Source of the DNA: Rhynchopus sp. YZ270_cl-10
Taxonomy: Eukaryota; Euglenozoa; Diplonemea; Diplonemida; Diplonemidae
DNA length: 64,000 nt
Direction: 5' to 3'
NCBI GenBank assembly: GCA_964035575.1
Contig: OZ037849.1
Location: 1,612,001 to 1,676,000 of the forward strand
The notes beneath the pieces are model-generated. The model saw only the letters and a program-made list of their open reading frames with translations, had not been told where the DNA came from and did not search any database. Made by a program: the position numbers and the translations under genes. Below are positions 42,764 through 53,275 of this stretch, piece after piece (position 1 is the first letter of the stretch; the number at the start of each line of letters is the position of its first letter).

Positions 42764-43476
42764 AAATCCTAAAAAACCTTAGTTTTTTAGTCTTTACTAT
42801 AGAAATGTGCGCCACCCCTCCCCCCACACACCCTCACCATATCCAGGGGGGATTTGACCAAAAAATCGATTTTTTTAAATAAATAGTTGCTCTTCCAAAA
42901 GTGAATTTTTTGGGCTTAACGTGTTGTTTGGGGGTATTGAGGCCCAAAAAAAAAATTTAAGACAGTCCTGTTCAAAAAATGGACTGCCAAATGACATGTG
43001 GCATTCGGCCAAAAATCAGCTTTTTTGGTCATTTTTACCTTGTAAAACATGACACTTGTGGCATGCTTCCCAGCACAGGAAAGTGCATTGAAAAACCTGA
43101 AAAAACACATGTAATATGTGATGGTCAAAAGTGCAAGATTCCTTCGTTAATGAACTTTTTGAGTACCAGTTATACCTGGGGAATATGGTCAGATCACTCT
43201 TTTGACCATCTGGCGTTTACGACAAAAACACCACTTTTTAACAGGCCACTTTTCACCTGAAAAGCCAGTTCATGAAGGCACAAGTGAAGTTTTTTTGTAC
43301 ACGTTACCGTGAGCGGGCGCGCGAAGCGCGCACGCGAACGCCCCGTGGGAAGCGAATAGCGGACCACCTGCCCAGTGCGTGAGGTGCTTACAAAAAAAAC
43401 CACCTGAAAAAAAAGTGTCATCACGTTTCCATGGAAGTGTCACAAGAACGACAGGTTTTTTAGCCCGTCACCAAAT
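42764..43476 (-). mobile_element. 0.7-kb repeat family (Helentron/HINE-like), copy A
   Basis: Begins AAATCCTAAAAAACCTTAG and ends GCCCGTCACCAAAT. An 11-bp inverted repeat CTAAAAAACCT / AGGTTTTTTAG lies 1 nt from one end and 9 nt from the other (asymmetric). A hairpin of stem CTAAAAAAC and loop CTTA sits at the + strand start. A C/A-rich patch, a GCGCGC-GAA-GCGCGC hairpin and AAAT at both edges are present. No gene. The - orientation is assigned because Helentron hairpins lie at the 3' end; this is inference. Confidence 0.75.
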
Positions 43477-43897
43477 TCGTCTGCACTCCAATGCATTATT
43501 TGAGCATATTGGAATGTGTGTCGAATCACACTTCAGACCACCCCAAAAACAACACTTTTCCGACTATTTTTGACCTGGCTTCAAAAAACGGGGGGGAACG
43601 AAAACAAAGCAAAATGTTTAAATTTCCCCCATTTCACCATTACACATGAATTTCCTTGTGCCCAGGACATCCCATTCTTCGTTTTTTAATGCTACGCAGC
43701 TTCTCTCTCCTGACCACACTTCTTGTTCTCCTCTTCTGTTGAATAGTGGTCGACATATAAAATGTCTCTTTGCCCTTTTATTACGGGCGCACACTATGCA
43801 TGCCCAGGCCATATACTTTTCATTCACCTTCATTTCTCGCATTAGCCTCTTCTTCACACACCTGTCCCACAGAACAGTTACCTCCCCCCAACAGAAC
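43477..43897. other. Spacer and 5' flank of WD40 gene 2
   Basis: Contains no gene that I can see. The last ~250 bp (about 43660-43897) is duplicated imperfectly at 45955-46490 upstream of the decayed copy. CT-rich tract and CCCACAG/CCCCAACAG acceptor-like sequences precede the ATG. Confidence 0.5.
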
Positions 43898-44992
43898 ATG
43901 GACATCACAGGACACTTTGAGTCTGCAAGCTGTGTGATAGAAGTGGACGGGAGCGACACCCTTGCACAGGTGAAGGGGAAGCTTGTTGCGGAGCTTGGCG
44001 TGCCACGTGCTCGGCATGTTGGTGTGCGGATGAAAGGCGGTGGCGACATCGGCAACGACGACTTGCGCATCTGCGACACGGCGATGGATGAGGGATGTGC
44101 CGTTGAGCTGTACTGCACTGGTGCCAATATCACTCCTGGTGTGCTAGAAGATTCGGAGGAGACGTACTCGCTCACACTCTCCTCGTGTGACAGGTACCTT
44201 GCAGTGATGCATTGTGATAGTGATGCGTCCATCATCAACACGGAAACACATGAGAGTTTGTGCCACTTCCCTTGCTTGTTTTATTCCATCCCATCCTTCT
44301 CACCGTGCAATCAGCGAATCTCATGCGTGAACAAGGACACGCAGCGTGCTGAAGTTCATGATGCGCAGACAGGTGCCTTGGAGCATTCCTTTGGGGATGA
44401 AAATGATGGGAGGTTGGCCACGGCATGGTCTCCCTGTGGAACAAAGCTGTTGTCGTGCTGCAGGAGCAAGGGTTTGCAGGTGTGGGACATTGCAACAGGC
44501 GTTGTTGTGCACGAATGGAGCCACATTGTGGAATACTACTACGTCATGGTTGTGGCAGGCGACAGGGTGGCGATGTTTGGCGACAACAGCAAGAATATCA
44601 CCGTCTGGGACTACACGACAGGGGTGGAGGTGCGGGTTCTTACATTCCCTTCTGATGTTCGTTTTGTAGCACTGTCACCAAACCAGCATTTCATTGCATC
44701 TTGTACGGACTTCTGTGTGCGTGTCTGGAACATCGAAACAGGGGAATGTGTATTTGAAGACGACTTTTCTCGAGGACGAAGCTTCTGGAGTGATGTTGCT
44801 GTTTCCAACGACATTGTTGCTGCCTACTCTTCTACTACATTTTGCGAGTGGTCCATCTCAGCAGGGAAACAACTGCTGCGTCGTGAATTTGATCACTGCC
44901 AGTCTTACGGTGTTGCAGTCAGTTGTGATGGTGTTGTGATGCACGTCACGGATGAGGGCATTGAGATTGCTGACGTCTCACACCTGTCTTGA
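43898..44992 (+). CDS. Ubiquitin-like/WD40 repeat protein 2, intron-less (364 aa)
   Basis: Paralogue of the gene at 25451. Residues 1-80 form a probable beta-grasp domain (IEVDGSDTLAQVKGKLVAELGV, then LRICDTAMDEGCAVELYC). The rest are WD40-like blades (TAWSPCGTKLLSCCRSKGLQVWDI, MVVAGDRVAMFGDNSKNITVWDY, LSPNQHFIASCTDFCVRVWNI). It is about 58 residues shorter than the paralogue and lacks its intron, at a site that aligns well. ATG 43898 was chosen because the ubiquitin-like domain begins there; the frame is open 84 codons further upstream but non-coding in character. Role unknown; scaffold-type protein is the safe inference. Confidence 0.75.
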   Translation: MDITGHFESASCVIEVDGSDTLAQVKGKLVAELGVPRARHVGVRMKGGGDIGNDDLRICDTAMDEGCAVELYCTGANITPGVLEDSEETYSLTLSSCDRYLAVMHCDSDASIINTETHESLCHFPCLFYSIPSFSPCNQRISCVNKDTQRAEVHDAQTGALEHSFGDENDGRLATAWSPCGTKLLSCCRSKGLQVWDIATGVVVHEWSHIVEYYYVMVVAGDRVAMFGDNSKNITVWDYTTGVEVRVLTFPSDVRFVALSPNQHFIASCTDFCVRVWNIETGECVFEDDFSRGRSFWSDVAVSNDIVAAYSSTTFCEWSISAGKQLLRREFDHCQSYGVAVSCDGVVMHVTDEGIEIADVSHLS

Positions 44993-45102
44993 ACCCATTT
45001 CCACAAACTAAAGGTGCCACCTAACTTTCTTCCCTTCCTGTACCTTGCCTGGGCAACTCCACATGGGAAGTTAAGGGTATGTCTGGGCCTTTGTCTTGGC
45101 AC
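44993..45102. other. 3' flank of WD40 gene 2
   Basis: Short CT-rich flank. No further feature. Confidence 0.4.
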
Positions 45103-45866
45103 AAATCCTAAAAAACCTTAGTTTTTTAGTCTTTACTATAGAGATGTGCGCCACCCACACCACACACACTACACACCCACACACAGCACACCCACACACA
45201 CCCACACACACACACACACACACCCCCTCACCACCAGGGGGATTTGACCAAAAAATCGATTTTTTTAAATAAATAGTTGCTCATCCAAAAGTGAATTTTT
45301 TGGGCTTAACGTGTTGTTTGGGGGCATTGAGGCCCAAAAAAAAAATTTAAGACAGTCCTGTTCAAAAAATGGACTGCCAAATGACATGTGGCATTCGGCC
45401 AAAAAGCAGCTTTTTTGGTCATTTTTACCTTGTAAAACATGACACTTGTGGCATGCTTCCCAGTACACAAAAGTGTATTGAAAAACCTGAAAAAACACAT
45501 GTAATATGTGATGGTCAAAAGTGCAAGATTCCTTCGTTAATGAACTTTTTGAGTACCAGTTATACCTGGGGAATATGGTCAGATCACTCTTCAGACCAGC
45601 TGGAGTTTACCACAAAAACACCACTTTTTACAGGCCACTTTTAAAGCAGTTCATGAAGGCATGAGTGAGGTTTTTTTGTACACGTTACCGTGAGCGGGCG
45701 CGCGAAGCGCGCACGCGAACGCCCCGCGGGAAGCGAATAGCTGACCGCCTGCCCAGTGTGTGAGGTCCATACAAAAAAAACCACGTGTAAAAAAAGGTGA
45801 GGTCCTCCTCATGTTTCCATGGAAGTGTCACACAAGAACGACAGGTTTTTTAGCCCGTCACCAAAT
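45103..45866 (-). mobile_element. 0.7-kb repeat family (Helentron/HINE-like), copy B
   Basis: Full-length copy with both terminal blocks, hairpin, a long (CA)n/CCACAC tract (about 45150-45235) and the GC hairpin. AAAT occurs at both edges. Confidence 0.75.
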
Positions 45867-45954
45867 ATGGAAAGAAGAAGCTCACTGGGGATTTGGTGAT
45901 TTTTGTTTTACCGTCATACCGTCGTCCAACAAACAAAAAATGAAGGTTCCCGAT

Positions 45955-46692
45955 TCTCGTTTTCACAATCACGCAACGCAACTTCCCTCTCCACACTTCT
46001 TTGCTGAATAGGTGGGTCGATAAAATGTCGCTTCGCTTTTATTTTGCCTTCCTTCGAAACGCTTTTTGGTTTTTGGGAGACACACAAGGTGCCAGGTTCT
46101 ATGATAAGCACGGAACCACACTGCACCTGTTCATCATGTTGTTTCCTTTGCAATACATGGAGAAAGGCGAAACTAGAAGAAAAAAGAACAGGAAATTATT
46201 ACGCGTCCACTCGACGTTTGGATAAAGAAAACTAGAGATGAAAGGGGGTTTGGGGGGGAAGAGTTTAAGTCTTGAACGCATCCCCACTCAGTACTTGTTT
46301 GCGGGGCGGAGAATAAAATCTGTTCGATAAAAGAAACGCAAGCTTTTTGTTTTATCTTGTTCACTTTTTATTACGGGGAGCGCACACTATGCCCAGGCCA
46401 CACATACTTTTTCATTCTTTTCATTGCATTACTCGCATGCCCCACATTCCCCACACCTGCCCCCACAGAACAGAGTTACCCCCAACAGAACATGGCACCC
46501 TTGCACAGGTGAAGGGAAGCTTGTTGGAGCTTGGCGTGCCACGTGCTCGGCATGTTGGTGTGCGACGACTTGCCCGGATGAGGGATGCGCCAATATCACT
46601 CCTGGGGTGAGGAGACGTACACACTCTCCTCGTGTGACAGGCACCTTGCAGTGATGCATTGTGATAGTGAAGTGTCCATCATCAACACATAA
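45955..46692 (+). pseudogene. Decayed copy of WD40 gene 2 with an insert
   Basis: 45955-46050 matches the 5' flank of the gene at 43898, and 46366-46692 matches its leader and first ~110 codons. Multiple deletions are visible, for example the loss of codons 2-21 after the ATG and of the block between CGACGACTTGC and GCCAATATCACTCC. About 315 bp (46050-46366) is foreign. Its last ~60 bp (46305-46364) is the inverted equivalent of 53322-53375, the leader of the hAT transposase gene. Homology stops near 46690, just before the minisatellite. Confidence 0.75.
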
Positions 46693-46766
46693 GAGGTCTT
46701 GCGGCTGAGGGGGCAGACATCAGCGCAAACGACGCTGCTGCTTGAGATCACAGACGCACCAAGCTT

Positions 46767-47819
46767 CCTTGCACAGCATCCTTGCACAGCATCCTTGCAC
46801 AGCATCCTTGCACAGCATCCTTGCACAGCATCCTTGCACAGCATCCTTGCACAGCATCCTTGCACAGCATCCTTGCACAGCATCCTTGCACAGCATCCTT
46901 GCACAGCATCCTTGCACAGCATCCTTGCACAGCATCCTTGCACAGCATCCTTGCACAGCATCCTTGCACAGCATCCTTGCACAGCATCCTTGCACAGCAT
47001 CCTTGCACAGCATCCTTGCACAGCATCCTTGCACAGCATCCTTGCACAGCATCCTTGCACAGCATCCTTGCACAGCATCCTTGCACAGCATCCTTGCACA
47101 GCATCCTTGCACAGCATCCTTGCACAGCATCCTTGCACAGCATCCTTGCACAGCATCCTTGCACAGCATCCTTGCACAGCATCCTTGCACAGCATCCTTG
47201 CACAGCATCCTTGCACAGCATCCTTGCACAGCATCCTTGCACAGCATCCTTGCACAGCATCCTTGCACAGCATCCTTGCACAGCATCCTTGCACAGCATC
47301 CTTGCACAGCATCCTTGCACAGCATCCTTGCACAGCATCCTTGCACAGCATCCTTGCACAGCATCCTTGCACAGCATCCTTGCACAGCATCCTTGCACAG
47401 CATCCTTGCACAGCATCCTTGCACAGCATCCTTGCACAGCATCCTTGCACAGCATCCTTGCACAGCATCCTTGCACAGCATCCTTGCACAGCATCCTTGC
47501 ACAGCATCCTTGCACAGCATCCTTGCACAGCATCCTTGCACAGCATCCTTGCACAGCATCCTTGCACAGCATCCTTGCACAGCATCCTTGCACAGCATCC
47601 TTGCACAGCATCCTTGCACAGCATCCTTGCACAGCATCCTTGCACAGCATCCTTGCACAGCATCCTTGCACAGCATCCTTGCACAGCATCCTTGCACAGC
47701 ATCCTTGCACAGCATCCTTGCACAGCATCCTTGCACAGCATCCTTGCACAGCATCCTTGCACAGCATCCTTGCACAGCATCCTTGCACAGCATCCTTGCA
47801 CAGCATCCTTGCACAGCAT
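46767..47819. repeat. Minisatellite: 81 exact copies of a 13-bp unit
   Basis: Unit CCTTGCACAGCAT, 1,053 bp = 81 x 13 with no variant unit seen. Because 13 is not a multiple of 3 and the unit contains no stop in any phase on either strand, all six frames are open across the array. They encode the same 13-residue periodic peptides: ASLHSILAQHPCT on + and LCKDAVQGCCARM on -. It lies directly after a decayed WD40 copy and before an 18-bp duplicated motif (ACAGGGGACCATTTTTT). Confidence 0.97.
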
Positions 47820-48006
47820 TTACAGGGGACCATTTTTTACAGGGGACCATTTTTTACACATTACAACACACTTGTCCTTTCTTTTTACCCTCCCTCCCCC
47901 TTTCCTTTGTTTTATTGTGAGCCTTGTACGCCTCCACGGGGCGGTCCCTGGGCAACGGTTGAGGAGTGCAGGCCGGCGAAGCGCAAGGCGTAGTGTGTCT
48001 TGTCCT

Positions 48007-48050
<44 letters not shown>

Positions 48051-48213
48051 GTGTTGTTCAACTTAGCCCTAGGCTCGCTTTTTTTTATCTACATCCAGTG
48101 ACAGAGGGGGTACTTACTAGTCAAGCGAGTATGTAAACAGCTAGATGTCCAGACAAGGGCACTTTACTATTGTACTGGCAAGACAGTGCCTGAAAACACA
48201 GTTAGTGGCACTA
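47820..48213. other. Spacer between minisatellite and repeat copy C
   Basis: Holds the doubled ACAGGGGACCATTTTTT motif (47820-47857), CT-rich sequence, a GC-rich patch (47930-47990) and the poly-T. No gene. Confidence 0.5.
48009..48059 (-). repeat. Poly-T run of 51 nt
   Basis: An uninterrupted 51-T tract. It could be the poly-A tail of a minus-strand retroposed transcript or SINE lying to its right (48060 to about 48210), but I recognise no SINE promoter boxes there. It may also be simple slippage, and its exact length is uncertain by nature. Confidence 0.8.
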
Positions 48214-49775
48214 AAATCCTAAAAAACCTTAGTTTTTTAGTTTTTACTTTAGGCCGTGCGCCACCCACACCCACCCCCACACACCCACCCCCACACACCC
48301 ACACACCCACACACACACACCCCCTCACCACAGGTGGATTTTTCGAAATATTTCACTAAACTTTTGCTTATCAGAAAGTGACTTTTTTGGGTACATCGTG
48401 CAGTTTGGGGATATTGAGGCGGAAAAAAAAATATTAAGACAGTCCTGTTCAAAAATTGCTTTAGTAAATGACACTTGGCATTATGCCAAAATCAGCATTT
48501 TTGCCTTGAAAAACCTAAAAAATCACATGTAATGTGTGGTGGTCAAAAGTGCACGATTCCTTCGTTAATGCATTTTTTGAGTACCAGTTATATCTGGGGA
48601 ATATAGTCAGATCACTCTTCAGACCAGCTGGCGTTTACCACAAAAACCAAAAATTTTCGACTTTTTACGGACGTGTGTGAATGAAGAAATATCTACAGTG
48701 CTAATCATACCGAGAGTGGTCGCAATGGATAGAAAATGAACACATAGAATGGAAAATCTAAAAATATCCGGACAATGACACTGCAGGAGTGCTGTAAGAT
48801 GTGGCGAGCGTGGTATGAAATTTCATGCTTTATTCAGGTGCTGCGGAAAAATACGTCGGAGGATTGTCGCAAACATGAGATTTACGGAGGAGGTCAATAG
48901 GGAGCGACGCTGCAGAGTACATGTTGTTTGCGCTAACGGGGTACTGGCGGCGCGGCCTGCCTTGTCGCAAACCCGCAAACCCGACGTGCCTGCCTTGTCG
49001 TATGTGCAGGGTTTTCAGCCTGCTCAACCTGCTTGGAAACATATCCGTCGTCAGCAAGACTGCCGGTAAGGGCGTTGGCCAGGGCCACGGGAAAGTGCTC
49101 GTCCCGACGCAGTGATGTACATTTCCGACAGGCGCGCAGGGACTTGGGGGCCGATTGTTGTCCTGGACCTGAACACCCCCATGTTTGACTCGTTCGTGGA
49201 ACTTCCGCCACAACTACTCAATCACAGCAGGCAAAAAAGTGTTCAGAACTCAGAGGCACCGTGCGTCTGGTGAGCAAGGAACGCCGAAAAGTGTAAAAAA
49301 GTCACCAGAGAGGTTTTATGTTTGCGTTACCGCGAGCGGGCGCGCGAAGCGCGCACGCGAGCGCCTCGTGGGAAGCGAATAGCGGACCACCTGCCCAGTG
49401 CGTGAGGTAAAAAAAAAACCCCACCTGTATTAGCCCCAGATGGAACTGGCTTCCACTATAGCCTTTCCCACATTGTGAGGCATGGAGAATACCCCGAGTC
49501 ACTTACTTCGCACAAGGAGTTACTCGCTTGTGTTGCAATGATACCCGTTTCGTTGACTGATGAGCGGCAGCGGGAGTAGGACATCTCAACGTAGACCGCT
49601 AAAAGGGGTGTGAATGGTATCAAGTAAGCGGGGCGGAGGGTGGGCGTGTCGTGGATATTGTGTTGCGACACTTGATTATTCCAAGTTTTCAAACAATAAA
49701 AAAACAAAAAGTGAGGTTATCACGTTTCCATGAGTGTCACACAAGAACGACAGGTTTTTTAGCCCGTCACCAAAT
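48214..49775 (-). mobile_element. 0.7-kb repeat family, copy C: diverged, enlarged to 1.56 kb
   Basis: Both family termini are present, but internal homology is interrupted. 48214-48660 and 49300-49435 match the family with more divergence than other copies. 48660-49300 and 49435-49690 are additional sequence. The first extra block is GC-rich and gene-like in composition but has no long frame. It is either an older, less deleted family member, one carrying captured DNA, or one with nested inserts. Confidence 0.65.
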
Positions 49776-50372
49776 CGATTTTTTTAAATAAATAGTTGCT
49801 CATCCAAAAGTGAATTTTTTGGGCTTAACGTGTTGTTTGGGGGTATTGAGGCCCAAAAAAAAATTTTTTTTCAGTCGTGTTCAGAAATTGGACTGCCAAA
49901 TGACATGTGGCATTCGGCCAAAAATCAGCTTTTTTGGTCATTTTTACCTTGTAAAACATGACACTTGTGGCATGCTTCCCAGTACAGGAAAGTGCATTGA
50001 AAAACCTGAAAAAACACATGTAATATGTGATGGTCAAAAGTGCAAGATTCTTTCGTTAATGAACTTTTTGAGTACCAGTTATACCTGGGGAAAGATGGTC
50101 AGATCACTCTTTTGACCATCTGGCGTTTACGACAAAAACACCACTTTTTAACAGGCCACTTTACAGGCACGAGTGAGGTTTTTTTGTACACGTTACCGTG
50201 AGCGGGCGCGCGAAGCGCGCACGCGAACGCCCCGCGGGAAGCGAATAGCTGACCGCCTGCCCAGTGTGTGAGGTGCTTACAAAAAAAACCACCTGTAAAA
50301 AAAGGGAGGTCCTCATCACGTTTCCATGGAAGTGTCACACAGAACGACAGGTTTTTTAGCCCGTCACCAAAT
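49776..50372 (-). mobile_element. 0.7-kb repeat family, copy D, one end missing
   Basis: Starts at CGATTTTTTTAAATAAATAG directly after the end of copy C. It lacks the hairpin, CA tract and first ~90 bp of the unit. The joint falls on a short AAATCGATT microhomology. The other end is intact. Confidence 0.75.
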
Positions 50373-51132
50373 CCTAAAAAACCTTAGTTTTTTAGTCTTT
50401 ACTATAGAGATGTGCGCCACCCACACCACACACACTACACACCCACACCCACACACACCCACACACACACACACACACACACCCTCACCACCAGGGGGAT
50501 TTGACCAAAAAATCGATTTTTTTAAATAAATAGTTGCTCATCCAAAAGTGAATTTTTTGGGCTTAACATGTTGTTTGGGGGTATTGAGGCCCAAAAAAAA
50601 ATTTTTTTTCAGTCGTGTTCAGAAATTGGACTGCCAAATGACATGTGGCATTCGGCCAAAAATCAGCTTTTTTGGTCATTTTTACCTTGTAAAACATGAC
50701 ACTTGTGGCATGCTTCCCAGTACAGGAAAGTGCATTGAAAAACCTGAAAAAACACATGTAATATGTGATGGTCAAAAGTGCAAGATTCCTTCGTTAATGA
50801 ACTTTTTGAGTACCAGTTATACCTGGGGAATATGGTCAGATCACTCTTTTGACCATCTGTCATGTACCACAAAAACACCACTTTTTAACAGGGCACTTTT
50901 CACCTGAAAAGCCAGTTCATGAAGGCATGAGTGAGGTTTTTTTGTGATGCGTTACCGTGAGCGGGCGCGCGAAGCGCGCACGCGAACGCCCCGCGGGAAG
51001 CGAATAGCTGACCGCCTGCCCAGTGCGTGAGGTGCTTACAAAAAAAACCACCTGTAAAAAAAGTGTGGTCCTCATCACGTTTCCATGGAAGTGTCACACA
51101 AGAACGACAGGTTTTTTAGCCCGTCACCAAAT
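50369..51132 (-). mobile_element. 0.7-kb repeat family, copy E
   Basis: Full copy, head-to-tail with D and F, sharing a single AAAT at each joint. CA tract at about 50415-50485. Confidence 0.8.
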
Positions 51133-51199
51133 CCTAAAAAACCTTAGTTTTTTAGTCTTTACTATAGAGATGTGCGCCACCCACACCACACACACTACA

Positions 51200-51230
<31 letters not shown>

Positions 51231-51874
51231 CCCCTCACCACCAGAGGGGATTTGACCAAAAAATCGATTTTTTTAAATAAATAGTTGCTCTTCCAAAAGT
51301 GAATTTTTTGGGCTTAACGTGTTGTTTGGGGGTATTGAGGGTCAAAAAAAAAATTTAAGACAGTCCTGTTCAAAAAATGGACTGCCAAATGACATGTGGC
51401 ATTAGGCCAAAAATCAGCTTTTTTGGTCATTTTTACCTTGTAAAACATGACACTTGTGGCATGCTTCCCAGTACAGGAAAGTGCATTGAAAAACCTGAAA
51501 AAACACATGTAATATGTGATGGTCAAAAGTGCAAGATTCCTTCGTTAATGCATTTTTTGAGTACCAGTTATACCTGGGGAATATGGTCAGATCACTCTTC
51601 AGACCAGCTGGAGTTTACCACAAAAACACCACTTTTTACAGGCCACTTTTAAAGCAGTTCATGAAGGCATGAGTGAGGTTTTTTTGTACACGTTACCGTG
51701 AGCGGGCGCGCGAAGCGCGCACGCGAACGCCCCGCGGGAAGCGAATAGCTGACCGCCTGCCCAGTGTGTGAGGTCCATACAAAAAAAACCACCTGTAAAA
51801 AAAGGTGAGGTCCTCCTCATGTTTCCATGGAAGTGTCACACAAGAACGACAGGTTTTTTAGCCCGTCACCAAAT
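51129..51874 (-). mobile_element. 0.7-kb repeat family, copy F
   Basis: Full copy, head-to-tail after E. CA tract at about 51178-51232. Confidence 0.8.
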
Positions 51875-52243
51875 GAGGAGGAAGGCCCTTTTGGGGGCGT
51901 TGTGGGTGGTGCTGCATGTCTGCATCAGCAGCAGCAGCAGGAGCTACACCAGCAGCAGCAGCAGCAACAACAAGAGCAGCAACAGCAGCATATGCTACAC
52001 CAGCTGCAACTGCAGCAGCAGCAACAGCAGCAACAGCAGCAACAGCAGCAACAGCAGCAACAGCAGCAACAGCAGCAACAGCAGCAACACCAGCAACAGC
52101 AGCAACAGCAGCAACAGCAGCAACAGCAGCAACAGCAGCAACAGCAGCAACAGCAGCAACAGCAGCAACACCAGCAACAGCAGCAACAGCAGCAACAGCA
52201 GCAACAGCAGCAACACCAGCAACAGCAACAACAGCAACAGCAG

Positions 52244-52275
<32 letters not shown>

Positions 52276-52507
52276 ACAACATAAGCTGCATCAACAGCAG
52301 TAGCAGGAGCACCAACAGCAGGAGGGGCAGCTACAACAGCTTCCTCCTCAGTGGCAGGAGCCCCCTTCCCCCCCTTTTTTACCCCAAAAAGAGGCCTCTT
52401 GAGCCCAACAACCCAAGCAGCTGCAGCTTCAAGGTTGGCAGGTATATAATACACGGTGTATTTAATACTTGTATTTTATTGTATTTTATTGTATTTTATT
52501 CGGGGGG
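51875..52507 (+). repeat. CAG/CAA tract with flanks related to the LINE 5' region
   Basis: The tract (about 51920-52300) is mainly (CAGCAACAG)n. Read in the AGC/AAC phase it gives Ser/Asn. It is followed by a short block (52360-52440, reading PLPPLFYPKKRPLEPNNPSSCS) that resembles 57170-57250 (HPPLPHNNPKKRLFMPKHISGC). After it comes a TGTATTTTATT-repeat tail (52456-52500). That tail is similar to the 3' side of the hAT transposase region (55535-55595). Probably a fragment of the LINE-type element or a relative. Confidence 0.55.
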
Positions 52508-52594
52508 AAATCCTAAAAAACCTTAGTTTTTTAGTCTTTACTATAGAGATGTGCGCCACCCACACCACACACACTACACACCCACACCCACACA

Positions 52595-52625
<31 letters not shown>

Positions 52626-53275
52626 CCTCACCACCAGGGGGATTTGACCAAAAAATCGATTTTTTTAAATAAATAGTTGCTCATCCAAAAGTGAATTTTT
52701 TGGGCTTAACATGTTGTTTGGGGGTATTGAGGCCCAAAAAAAAATTTTTTTTCAGTCGTGTTCAGAAATTGGACTGCCAAATGACATGTGGCATTCGGCC
52801 AAAAATCAGCTTTTTTGGTCATTTTTACCTTGTAAAACATGACACTTGTGGCATGCTTCCCAGTACAGGAAAGTGCATTGAAAAACCTGAAAAAACACAT
52901 GTAATATGTGATGGTCAAAAGTGCAAGATTCCTTCGTTAATGAACTTTTTGAGTACCAGTTATACCTGGGGAATATGGTCAGATCACTCTTTTGACCATC
53001 TGTCATGTACCACAAAAACACCACTTTTTAACAGGGCACTTTTCACCTGAAAAGCCAGTTCATGAAGGCATGAGTGAGGTTTTTTTGTGATGCGTTACCG
53101 TGAGCGGGCGCGCGAAGCGCGCACGCGAACGCCCCGCGGGAAGCGAATAGCTGACCGCCTGCCCAGTGCGTGAGGTGCTTACAAAAAAAACCACCTGTAA
53201 AAAAAGTGTGGTCCTCATCACGTTTCCATGGAAGTGTCACACAAGAACGACAGGTTTTTTAGCCCGTCACCAAAT
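52508..53275 (-). mobile_element. 0.7-kb repeat family, copy G
   Basis: Full copy, nearly identical to E over its length, including the same variants (CATGTACCACAAAAA, GTGATGCGTTACCG). E and G are sister copies. Confidence 0.8.

Noticed and set aside
42764-43476. Canonical Helitron (5' TC, 3' CTRR, insertion between A and T)
   Set aside because: One edge starts TC after AAA, but the opposite end lacks CTRR on either strand; the asymmetric inverted repeats fit the Helentron type better.
46596-47993. Six long open frames (about 360-455 codons) through the minisatellite
   Set aside because: They exist only because the 13-bp unit has no stop in any phase; flanking codons are not gene-like.
51827-52303. 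Poly-Gln open frame in the CAG/CAA tract
   Set aside because: Begins inside a repeat element and has no domain outside the tract; the Ser/Asn phase fits the related LINE frame better.
42764-53275. CRISPR-like array
   Set aside because: Units are ~700 bp with element termini and lie in a eukaryotic, intron-containing genome.
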